Of a stretch of DNA of 13,233 nucleotides, positions 1-6,183 are shown piece by piece. Both the position numbers and the translations under genes were made by a program. The notes beneath the pieces were generated by a model that saw nothing but the letters and a program-made list of their open reading frames with translations, did not search any database and was not told where the DNA came from. Position 1 is the stretch's first letter; each line of letters begins with the position of its first letter. Source of the DNA: an uncultured Lachnospiraceae bacterium (lineage in GTDB: Bacteria > Bacillota_A > Clostridia > Lachnospirales > Lachnospiraceae); assembly GCA_910587905.1 (NCBI GenBank), contig CAJUOF010000142.1, positions 1 to 13,233 on the forward strand, in the 5' to 3' direction.

Positions 1-28
1 CTTTCCCTACACGACGCTCTTCCGATCT
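1..28 (+). other. Illumina sequencing adapter remnant (not genomic)
   Basis: Bases 1-28 match the 3' 28 bases of the Illumina TruSeq universal (read 1) adapter, ending in the characteristic GCTCTTCCGATCT. Genomic coding sequence begins in frame immediately afterwards at base 29. This is untrimmed library adapter at a contig end and should be masked. The match is from memory, but the string is very distinctive. Confidence 0.97.
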
Positions 29-328
29 GCAGTCCGGATGCTCCGCCCGGGCGGCTCCTTCATCATGGTGGGCTATACCCGCAGCGCCGTGTCCTACGAG
101 GAGGACCCGGCGGATCTGATGGGGCACAGGGGGATTACCTTCGTCGGGCACATGGGCTATGACCACACCTCCTGGAGAAACGTGCTGACCCTGTACCGGG
201 AAGGCCGCATTGACATGAGCCCGGTGGTTACCCACGTGATTCCCCTGTCCAGGTGGAGAGAGGGATTCGAAATGTTCACGAACCGTGAGGCGGCGAAGGT
301 GGTGCTGGCGCCTGAGCTGGACCAGTAA
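29..328 (+). CDS. Zinc-type alcohol dehydrogenase family (MDR), C-terminal fragment
   Basis: This is the last 99 residues of a medium-chain dehydrogenase/reductase; the catalytic N-terminus lies beyond the contig end. The frame is open from base 29, directly after the adapter, so the ATG at 38 is internal. The fragment starts with the end of the Rossmann domain (LRPGGSFIMVGY). It continues with a GITFVGHMGY strand and the family's C-terminal pattern: a helix with LYREGRIDMSPVVTH, then IPLSRWREGFEMF and AAKVVLAPE. Family members oxidise polyols, sugar acids or threonine-type substrates with NAD(P)+, but the substrate cannot be told from this piece. The aldolase gene follows after 13 bases, so the two are very probably co-transcribed. 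Confidence 0.85.
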   Translation, partial: AVRMLRPGGSFIMVGYTRSAVSYEEDPADLMGHRGITFVGHMGYDHTSWRNVLTLYREGRIDMSPVVTHVIPLSRWREGFEMFTNREAAKVVLAPELDQ

Positions 329-341
329 AGGAGAACGGAAA

Positions 342-1229
342 ATGAAAAAGTTCGAGGGAATTTATCCTGCGCTCATCACGCCCGTCGACGCCGACGAGGA
401 GATCAACGAGAAAGCGCTGGAGCAGGTCATTGAAAAGACGCTGGGACAGGGCGTGTCGGGCTTTTACGTGAGCGGAAGCACCGGGGAGTCCTTTCTTCTC
501 CGGGATGAACAGAGGGTGCGGCTGGTAAAGGCGGTCTGCGAGATCGTAGACGGAAGAGGGGACGTGTTTGCCAATATCGGAACCTTCTCCACCAAGGCGA
601 CCGTCAAGATGGCGGAGGCGGCGGCGGACTGCAAAGTCGCCGCAGTCTCGGCGGTGCCGCCCTTCTATTTCTCCTATTCCAAGGAGGAAATCAAACAATA
701 TTATTATGACATTGCGGAGGCCGTCGGCCTGCCGGTGATCATCTACAATATTCCGAAATTGAGCGGAGTTTCCTTCGGTACGGAGGAACTGGTTCAGTTC
801 CTGTCCCACAAAGGAATCATGGGCGTGAAGCAGACCACCATGGATCTGATGCAGACGGAGGCGCTGGTCCGCCGGTGCGAAGACAAGACCGTTTTCAACG
901 GACATGACGAGATTCTCCTGCCGGCCCTCTCCGTGGGCGTGAAGGCTTCCATCGGGAGCACCTTCTCCATCATGGCGGACGTGTTCGTCGACCTGAAAAA
1001 GGCCTTTGACGCGGGAGACATGGAGAAAGCGAAGCGGCTCCAGGGCAAGGGGAACGAGATGATCCGGACCCTTCTCGAGGTCGGCATCTTCCCGGCGATC
1101 AAGGGAGTGCTTAAGCTTCAGGGAATCGACTGCGGCGACTGCATTAAGCCCTACCAGCCCTTGAAGCCGGAGGACTACAGGAAGCTGGAGGAAGCGCTTA
1201 AAAAACTCTATGACGGAAGTGTGGAATGA
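342..1229 (+). CDS. N-acetylneuraminate lyase / DapA-family class I aldolase
   Basis: A 295-residue (beta/alpha)8 aldolase of the dihydrodipicolinate synthase/NanA superfamily, the normal length for the family. Visible motifs are GSTGE at 45-49 (carboxylate-binding loop, in the NanA form rather than the DapA GTTGE), Tyr135 in YNIP and the Schiff-base Lys163 in GVKQTT. The stretch GHDEILLPALSVGVKASIGST resembles sialate lyases, and the LKLQGIDCGDCIKP tail is also NanA-like. The start at 342 is set by an AAAGGAG Shine-Dalgarno overlapping the previous stop; the longer reading frame from 285 overlaps the dehydrogenase gene. NanA cleaves sialic acid to pyruvate and ManNAc. However, no nanE or nanK is in view and the neighbours are a dehydrogenase and a sugar isomerase-like gene, so a 2-keto-3-deoxy-sugar-acid aldolase is an alternative. 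Confidence 0.88.
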   Translation: MKKFEGIYPALITPVDADEEINEKALEQVIEKTLGQGVSGFYVSGSTGESFLLRDEQRVRLVKAVCEIVDGRGDVFANIGTFSTKATVKMAEAAADCKVAAVSAVPPFYFSYSKEEIKQYYYDIAEAVGLPVIIYNIPKLSGVSFGTEELVQFLSHKGIMGVKQTTMDLMQTEALVRRCEDKTVFNGHDEILLPALSVGVKASIGSTFSIMADVFVDLKKAFDAGDMEKAKRLQGKGNEMIRTLLEVGIFPAIKGVLKLQGIDCGDCIKPYQPLKPEDYRKLEEALKKLYDGSVE

Positions 1230-1248
1230 CTTCGGAAGTGCGGAGTGA
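1215..1248 (+). repeat. Short imperfect tandem duplication over the aldolase stop codon
   Basis: GGAAGTGTGGAATGA (1215-1229) recurs as GGAAGTGCGGAGTGA (1234-1248), 13 of 15 identical with a 19-base period. The first copy carries the aldolase stop codon and the second carries a second TGA in another frame. Confidence 0.75.
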
Positions 1249-1255
1249 TTTTGAG

Positions 1256-1292
1256 TTACGCCCCAGGCAGAAATTGCCGGGGCGTAATCTTT
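1256..1292 (+). terminator. Hairpin between aldolase and isomerase-like gene, terminator-like
   Basis: A perfect 9-bp inverted repeat TTACGCCCC (1256-1264) / GGGGCGTAA (1279-1287) encloses a second pairing GGCA (1266-1269) / TGCC (1275-1278) with a 5-base loop and one bulged A. The downstream tract is only moderately T-rich (TCTTT). It could be a weak intrinsic terminator, or an intercistronic stabilising hairpin that lowers expression of the next gene. Confidence 0.6.
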
Positions 1293-1325
1293 GACCGGAA
1301 GATTTGCAGGAAAAGGAGACGGCGA

Positions 1326-1823
1326 ATGGGAAGATTTCGATATGGCGTGTGCGAATGGTCGGTGAAGGCGAGGGGGGCGGCACTTTGCCAATTGGCGGCA
1401 GATGAGAAGCTGGACTGCGTGCAGCTGGGAGTCGGCGAGGAAATCTTTTGCGGGAAAGGGCTTGCCGACCCGGCCGTGGCGGAGGAATATCTGGAAGCAA
1501 GCGAGAAATACGGAGTGGAGATTGACTCCCAAAACCTGTACGCCTTAGGCGGCACCTCCATGGCGAGATATTTTACGGCCCTTGCGGACGTGATCGCAGG
1601 CGTGCATCTGAAGGACGGCGTGGGCTCCATGCTTTCCGGCTCCCTCTTGGGGGAGGGAACTTCCGGCTTTTACCGGACCGCCGGGGCCATCCTGGACAGC
1701 GGCTACGGGGGGAGCCTGATCATTGAGAGCGTCTATGACAAACCGACGATCTGCAAGCTTGGCTCTGAGAGAGAGCTTCTGGCGAGGGATGCGGCGACCC
1801 TGCGCCGGGTTTTTGAAAAATAG
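1326..1823 (+). pseudogene. Sugar-phosphate isomerase/epimerase-like protein with internal TIM-barrel deletion
   Basis: The 165-residue product has both ends of a xylose-isomerase-like/IolE-type TIM barrel, a family usually about 260-280 residues long. The N-terminus shows the family opening (YGVCEWS at 6-12, then LDCVQLG and YALGGTSM to residue 79). From residue 80 it jumps straight to a C-terminal part, VIAGVHLKDG (89-98), LLGEG, GYGG and IIESVYDKP, ending ATLRRVFEK. Roughly 100 or more central residues, which in relatives carry several metal-binding acids, are missing without a frameshift. The start at 1326 has a good AAAAGGAGA site; the frame stays open to 1245, but that stretch is the hairpin. 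An in-frame deletion derivative is the simplest reading. A non-catalytic expressed protein or an assembly collapse near 1560 are alternatives. Confidence 0.7.
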
Positions 1824-1880
1824 GGTAAGAAAAACCTCTGAACGGAAGGATACAGAGATAGGAAGTGGTGTTACATAATC

Positions 1881-1909
1881 TTGACCTCCCTTTCCTCCTG
1901 TGTTAGGAT
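1881..1909 (+). promoter_or_regulatory. Sigma-A promoter (extended -10) for the Ald-family/NhaC operon
   Basis: TTGACC (1881-1886) is followed by 17 bases and TAGGAT (1904-1909). A TG at 1901-1902 gives an extended -10. Transcription would begin near 1916, just ahead of the Shine-Dalgarno at 1927-1932. Confidence 0.75.
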
Positions 1910-1939
1910 AGAAACGAAAATATTTTGGAGGAAACAAAA

Positions 1940-3118
1940 ATGGTTTTTGGTGTGTTGAAGGATATCAAGAACGGGGAATACCGGGTGATCGTGACGCCGT
2001 CGGAGGCGGCGTCCATTGCGGCCGACGGCCATGAGGTGCTGATCCAGAAGGGGGCCGGGGAGAAGGCCGGGTTTGAGGATGAGGAATACGAGAAGGCCGG
2101 GGCCGTTCTCGTGGAGACGGCGGAGGAACTGTATGCGAGATGTGATTTTCTGACCAAGGTCAAGGAGTTTGAGCCCTGTGAGTTTGATCTCCTCCGGGAA
2201 GGGCAGATCGTGTTCACCTGCATCCACCCGGCGGCCCACCCGGAGGAGGTGCAGGCTCTTTTGGATAAGAAGGTGATCGCCTTCACGGCGGAGGACTCCC
2301 ACCGGTATGGGTCGCCCAACTGCGAGGCGGCGGGAAAGCAAGGGGCGCTCATGGGCCTTTACGCCATGCTCTCCATCAACGGCGGAAAGGGAAAGTTTGT
2401 GAACGGCCTGGGCGGAGCGCCGGGCATGAAGGTGTTGATCCTGGGCGGAGGCGTGGTGGGACAGGCTGCCCTGTCGGTGCTCCACGCCCTGGGTGCCTGG
2501 GTGACGGTCATGGACATCAACATCGGGACGCTCCGGTCCTTGAGCCGTCAGTACCACGAACAGGTCAACACCATGATCTCCACCAGGGAGAACATCGCGG
2601 CCCTCCTGCCGGAGACGGACATGGTCTTAAACTGCGTGAAGTGGCCCAAGGACCGGACGGACCATCTCATCGACCGGGCGATGGTGCGGACCATGGGGAA
2701 GGGCTCCGTGATCGTGGATATCAGCAATGACGTGGGCGTCATCGAGACCTTCCACGAGACGACCCACGAGGCTCCCTGCTACATCGAGGAGGGCGTGGTT
2801 CATTACTGCGTCAGCAACATTCCGGGGGCCATCGCCAATTCCACGTCGGTGGCTTATGCGGCTTCCGTGCTTCCCCATTTCCGGAGCATCCTGAACCTGG
2901 GAGTGGCCGAGGCCTGTGTGCGGGACGGCTTCCTCAGGAGAAGCCTGACCGCCTACAAGGGCTATCTGACCCACGAGGAGACCAGCGCCCTCCAGGGCCG
3001 TCCCTGGATCCGGCCGGAGGATATTCTGGGGATCGCCGGAAGGAACCTCGATATGGCTCCGCCTGCAACCGTGTCCCGCTCGGAAAATTTCATTTCCGCA
3101 GAGGAGGTCACGGTTTAA
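1940..3118 (+). CDS. Alanine dehydrogenase / PNT-family NAD-dependent amino-acid dehydrogenase (divergent)
   Basis: A 392-residue member of the alanine dehydrogenase/transhydrogenase-alpha family, which interconverts an amino acid with its 2-oxoacid and ammonia using NAD(H). It opens MVFGVLKDIKNGEYRV with the conserved Arg15. It has TKVKEF with the substrate-binding lysine, IHPAA with the catalytic-type histidine, a Rossmann glycine loop VLILGGGVVGQAA and VIVDISNDVG with the conserved Asp. The GVVHYCVSNIPGAI block matches the Ald pattern. The start at 1940 follows GGAGGA; the TTG at 1925 overlaps that site. Around the usual YETV and LPLLTPMSEVAGR segments it reads FTAEDSHRYGSPNCEAAGKQ instead, so substrate choice may differ from L-alanine. 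The antiporter gene follows after 33 bases. Family is certain, exact substrate is not. Confidence 0.85.
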   Translation: MVFGVLKDIKNGEYRVIVTPSEAASIAADGHEVLIQKGAGEKAGFEDEEYEKAGAVLVETAEELYARCDFLTKVKEFEPCEFDLLREGQIVFTCIHPAAHPEEVQALLDKKVIAFTAEDSHRYGSPNCEAAGKQGALMGLYAMLSINGGKGKFVNGLGGAPGMKVLILGGGVVGQAALSVLHALGAWVTVMDINIGTLRSLSRQYHEQVNTMISTRENIAALLPETDMVLNCVKWPKDRTDHLIDRAMVRTMGKGSVIVDISNDVGVIETFHETTHEAPCYIEEGVVHYCVSNIPGAIANSTSVAYAASVLPHFRSILNLGVAEACVRDGFLRRSLTAYKGYLTHEETSALQGRPWIRPEDILGIAGRNLDMAPPATVSRSENFISAEEVTV

Positions 3119-3151
3119 GGATAGATCAAAATCACGTTAGGAGGAACGAGT

Positions 3152-4561
3152 ATGGAAGAACTGATCAACATGGGCTTTATCTCAATCATTCCCCCGATTC
3201 TGGCTATCGTGCTGTCCTTTGTGACGAAGAACACGATCGTGTCGCTGGCGATCGCCTGCATCACGGGGACGCTTCTGGCGGGCCAGGGGCTTCTGGGATT
3301 CCCGACCCTTCTCAAGGAAAGCCTGGGCACCACCAGCTTTTCCTGGGTCATGCTGCTCAACACCTTTATCGGGATCCTGGTGGCCTATTTCCAGAAGACG
3401 GGGGCCATCCAGGGCTTTTCCCAGTGGGTCCACGACAAGCATCTGAGCCGGCGGGGTGCCCAGCTCATGGCTTGGGTGCTCGGCATGTTCGTGTATTTCA
3501 GCGACTCTTTCAGCCCCCTGTTCGTGGGGTGCACCATGCGCAGCATCACGGACAAGGCGAGGATCTCCAGGGAGAAGCTGGCCTATATCGCCGATTCGAC
3601 GTCGGCGCCCGTGAGCGTGCTGGTGCCCATCACCGGGTGGGCGGCTTATTTAAGCGGCCTGGCCGTGGGTGTGGGCTGCATCGTGACGGAGGCCGACGGG
3701 GCGGCGCTCTTTATGCGGGCGATCCCCTTTAACTTCTATGCGCTGATCGCCGTGATCTTCGTGGGACTGATCGGTTCCGGCATCGTCAAGGATTTCGGCC
3801 CCATGAGGAAGGCGGAAAAGCGGGCTATGGAGGAGGGAAAGGTCCTGGCCGACGGGGCTACGCCCCTCACCGGCAAGGAGCTCACGGACATGGAGCCCTA
3901 TCCCGGCTTCAAGCCCAGGGTGTTTCTGAACTTTGTCCTTCCGGTCCTGATGATCATCACCACGGCCCTCGGCACGTACATTGCCTTCAAGTCGGCCAAG
4001 ACCATGGAGGCATTCCTGTTCGTGGGTATTTTCATGATGGTCAGCATGATGATCCAGGGGATTCCCTTCAAAGAGGTCATGAATACCATGATGGACGGCA
4101 TCAAGGGGGCCCTTCCGGCCATCGTCCTTCTGGCCCTGGCCTATTCCGTCAATGCCCTGAGCAAGCAGATGGGGACGGCCAACTACATCATCTCCCTCTG
4201 TGAGGGCTTCCTGACGCCCCACGTGCTCCCGGCCCTGATCTTCATCGCCTCGGCGATCATGGCCTTTGCCACGGGCTCTTCCTGGGGAACCTTCGCCATC
4301 TGCATGCCCATCGCCCTGCCCCTGGCCTTCAGCATCACCGGCGGGGAGCTGAGCACCATCGTGGTGGCGGTGTTTGCGGCCGTGGCCGGCGGCGGCGTGT
4401 TCGGCGACCACTGCTCGCCCCTTTCCGACACGACGATCCTCTCTTCCATGGGTTCCGCCTCGGATCATCTGGACCATGTGAAGACCCAGCTCCCTTACGC
4501 CCTGATCTGCGGCGGGCTGGCGACGGCCGGTTATCTGATCGTGGGATTTGTGGCAGCGTAG
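3152..4561 (+). CDS. NhaC-family Na+/H+ (or Na+-coupled substrate) antiporter
   Basis: A 469-residue polytopic inner-membrane protein with about 11-12 hydrophobic segments. Family motifs are FSDSFSPL at 116-123, DSTSAPVSVLVPI at 148-160 with the following GW, ATGSSWGTF, and the strongly conserved GDHCSPLSDTTILSS at 418-432 followed by DHLDHVKTQLPYAL. The start at 3152 has a TTAGGAGGA site. NhaC-family proteins exchange Na+ for protons, and some members (MleN type) couple Na+/H+ to organic acids. Because it sits directly downstream of an Ald-family dehydrogenase in the same transcript, a role in moving that enzyme's substrate or product is plausible but is inference. A strong terminator follows. 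Confidence 0.9.
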   Translation: MEELINMGFISIIPPILAIVLSFVTKNTIVSLAIACITGTLLAGQGLLGFPTLLKESLGTTSFSWVMLLNTFIGILVAYFQKTGAIQGFSQWVHDKHLSRRGAQLMAWVLGMFVYFSDSFSPLFVGCTMRSITDKARISREKLAYIADSTSAPVSVLVPITGWAAYLSGLAVGVGCIVTEADGAALFMRAIPFNFYALIAVIFVGLIGSGIVKDFGPMRKAEKRAMEEGKVLADGATPLTGKELTDMEPYPGFKPRVFLNFVLPVLMIITTALGTYIAFKSAKTMEAFLFVGIFMMVSMMIQGIPFKEVMNTMMDGIKGALPAIVLLALAYSVNALSKQMGTANYIISLCEGFLTPHVLPALIFIASAIMAFATGSSWGTFAICMPIALPLAFSITGGELSTIVVAVFAAVAGGGVFGDHCSPLSDTTILSSMGSASDHLDHVKTQLPYALICGGLATAGYLIVGFVAA

Positions 4562-4603
4562 GGTGGAAACCTGTAAGGGCAAAGATCTTCCGTGGTCAAA
4601 CGG

Positions 4604-4643
4604 AAAAAAGGAACGGTCCATCAAGTGGAGCCGTTCCTTTTTT
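4604..4643 (+). terminator. Rho-independent terminator of the Ald-family/NhaC operon
   Basis: GGAACGG (4610-4616) plus TCCA (4617-4620) pairs with TGGA (4626-4629) and CCGTTCC (4631-4637), leaving a 5-base loop and one bulge. Six T follow at 4638-4643 and six A precede the stem, so the hairpin can also work on the other strand. Confidence 0.93.
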
Positions 4644-4683
4644 CTATGGCTATTATACCACGAAAACGGCTTTTTTTCAAGAC

Positions 4684-4712
4684 TGGTAAGAGGGGAGGGC
4701 CGGTGTTATAAT
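4684..4712 (+). promoter_or_regulatory. Extended -10 promoter for the DUF6323/DUF6179 pair
   Basis: A perfect TATAAT at 4707-4712 is preceded by TG at 4704-4705. The -35 position 17 bases upstream (TGGTAA, 4684-4689) is poor, as is common for extended -10 promoters. Transcription would start near 4719, about 30 bases before the gene. Confidence 0.7.
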
Positions 4713-4749
4713 CGTCTTCCAGACATTTTGAAGAGGGGAGGAATGGCGG

Positions 4750-5283
4750 TTGAACAGAGACTGGATGGTTTTGCTGGAGGGGCAGACCGGGCTGGATGAG
4801 GTCCTTGAGACGAACCGGGCGGCAGAGCGGTACGGGCTGGCCCTGACCAGGGAGGAGGCAGAGCTGATCCTTGCGGAACGGACGAGGGTCCTCAGGGAGC
4901 AGAAGCGGGTGGAGTTCGGGGAAGGGATCGTGCCCAGGATCATTGATGAGTTCTGCGATTCGGATTTCATCGACCGGGACAATTATGCGGACACGGTCGT
5001 CCGGCTGCAGGAGATCTTTTACCTGTACAAGAATGAGATGCAGGACGAGGTCAGCGACGGGGAGCTTCTGCATTTCATGCGGGAGCAGTTTGAGGAGATC
5101 TGTTTCGGAGACCTGGATTACCTGGAGGGCACCTGCCTGAACATCTTCGCCCAGGCGGTCCGGGCCGGTTACCGGGGCTATCGGGCGTCGGAGGGCCGGG
5201 GAGAGTATGGGAAATTTGACGAGGTGAAACGGTGGGATCCGGAACTTTATCTGGAGGCGCTCAGGGAACTTTGCTGGAGGTGA
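4750..5283 (+). CDS. DUF6323 family protein of unknown function
   Basis: A 177-residue soluble, acidic, mostly helical protein without signal peptide or membrane segment. I recognise the clostridial DUF6323 pattern from LTREEAELILAERTRVLREQKRVEFGEGI, FCDSDFI, YADTVVRLQEIFYLYKNEM, LLHFMREQFEEICFGDLDYLEGTC. No catalytic motif is apparent and the function is unknown. The start is TTG at 4750, placed 8 bases after GGAGG (4737-4741). The ATG at 4743 is in another frame that stops after 18 codons, and the in-frame ATG at 4765 lies too far from the ribosome site. The next gene starts 7 bases after this stop, and its Shine-Dalgarno overlaps this gene's end, so the two are translated together. Confidence 0.78.
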   Translation: MNRDWMVLLEGQTGLDEVLETNRAAERYGLALTREEAELILAERTRVLREQKRVEFGEGIVPRIIDEFCDSDFIDRDNYADTVVRLQEIFYLYKNEMQDEVSDGELLHFMREQFEEICFGDLDYLEGTCLNIFAQAVRAGYRGYRASEGRGEYGKFDEVKRWDPELYLEALRELCWR

Positions 5284-5290
5284 CGGAGAC

Positions 5291-5992
5291 ATGGACGGTG
5301 AAATGCATTATGAGGTGGGAGAGCTGGTCCCCATCGTGGGAAGGCTGGCGAGGGAGTATACCGGAGGGGAAAGCACCTCCGTGACTTATGAAAAGGCGGA
5401 GCAGCTCATGGGGGCCGTTTTGTACTGCATCCGGGAGGCGGAAGGCGCCGGAGGGGAGGAAGGGGCTCTGGCCGGCAGGATGTCTGCGGTGCAGGCCTAT
5501 GAAGCGGGGCTGTCCCGTGTGAAAGAGAAGGTGAAGGCGGCCCTTGCGCTTTACCATGGGATCCTGCCGGAATTTGACTCTTACGGAAACCGCTGTCTGG
5601 AGGATACCTTCCTGAAGGGAATGCCGGAGTTTTTCAAATGGTACGACGTGAAATTTGAACCGCAGAATACCATCGTGACACTGGATTACCCGGTGCTTAA
5701 GGATCTTTCCGGGGATGCGGGCGTGGACCGGATCTTCGGATTTTTAAGGTGCCTTCGCCTGGAGCAGCGGTTTTTGCGGCGGTTTCCGAAAGAATTCGTG
5801 CAGAAGGCTTTGGACGGAGCCGGAGCAGGACGGAACGGCGCAGCGGAGAACCTCTGTGGCATCGTCTTGGAGACCGCCTTGAAACGGCTTCTCGGAGAGG
5901 GGGACGCTGCGGCATACCTGGCCCTTGCCATGGAGGATGCCGTGGTTCGGCTGAACTATGCCGGTCTGAAAGATACAGCAGATAATGGTTGA
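5291..5992 (+). CDS. DUF6179-like protein of unknown function
   Basis: A 233-residue soluble helical protein. It resembles the clostridial DUF6179 proteins that accompany DUF6323: EYTGGESTSVTYEKAEQLMGAVLYCI near the N-terminus, LEDTFLKGMPEFFKWYDVKFEP in the middle, TLDYPVL, then FLRCLRLEQRFLRRFP and LCGIVLETALKRLLG near the end. No known active-site motif is visible. The start at 5291 lies 7 bases after GGAGGTGA, which includes the stop of the previous gene. The TGA stop (5990-5992) lies inside the -35 hexamer of the tRNA-Ser promoter. Family assignment is from remembered resemblance and is less certain than for DUF6323; a shortened C-terminus cannot be excluded. Confidence 0.68.
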   Translation: MDGEMHYEVGELVPIVGRLAREYTGGESTSVTYEKAEQLMGAVLYCIREAEGAGGEEGALAGRMSAVQAYEAGLSRVKEKVKAALALYHGILPEFDSYGNRCLEDTFLKGMPEFFKWYDVKFEPQNTIVTLDYPVLKDLSGDAGVDRIFGFLRCLRLEQRFLRRFPKEFVQKALDGAGAGRNGAAENLCGIVLETALKRLLGEGDAAAYLALAMEDAVVRLNYAGLKDTADNG

Positions 5993-6017
5993 CATTCTGC
6001 CCGCCAGAAGGTAAAAT
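5989..6017 (+). promoter_or_regulatory. Sigma-A promoter of tRNA-Ser
   Basis: A consensus TTGACA (5989-5994), 17-base spacer and TAAAAT (6012-6017) place the start about 9 bases before the tRNA. The -35 box contains the stop codon of the upstream gene. Confidence 0.88.
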
Positions 6018-6032
6018 AGTTTGCGTATGGTT

Positions 6033-6120
6033 GGAGAGTTATCGAAGTGGTCATAACGAGCCGCACTCGAAATGCGGTTGTCCTTTACAGGGCACGTGGG
6101 TTCGAATCCCACACTCTCCG
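6033..6120 (+). tRNA. tRNA-Ser (anticodon CGA)
   Basis: The class II cloverleaf is complete. The acceptor stem is GGAGAGT (6033-6039) with ACTCTCC (6113-6119) and discriminator G. The anticodon stem is CCGCA/TGCGG with loop CTCGAAA and anticodon CGA at 6068-6070, reading UCG. There is a long variable arm typical of serine tRNAs, and a T arm GTGGG-TTCGAAT-CCCAC. The 3' CCA is not encoded. Confidence 0.96.
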
Positions 6121-6132
6121 TCGGAAATTTGC

Positions 6133-6165
6133 GCCCACAGGCAGGCTTGCTGCTTGTGGGCTTTT
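6133..6165 (+). terminator. Rho-independent terminator of tRNA-Ser
   Basis: GCCCACA (6133-6139), a G-T pair and GCAG (6141-6144) pair with CTGC (6150-6153) and TGTGGGC (6155-6161). The 12-bp stem has a 5-base loop and is followed by TTTTC. Confidence 0.88.
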
Positions 6166-6183
6166 CGATGAGTATATGAAGGT

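Noticed and set aside
276..1532. Long minus-strand open frame of 418 codons opposite the aldolase
   Set aside because: It is antisense to a clear aldolase gene, has low-complexity composition without family motifs, and no ribosome site was seen. It is a shadow of GC-rich coding sequence.
1836..1857. CTCTG/CAGAG inverted repeat after the isomerase-like gene as a terminator
   Set aside because: The stem is only 5 bp with a 12-base loop and has no T tract.
3650..4624. Minus-strand open frame of 324 codons opposite the antiporter
   Set aside because: Its product is rich in His, Gly, Arg and Asp, as expected from the complement of a hydrophobic membrane protein gene, and it runs through the terminator hairpin.
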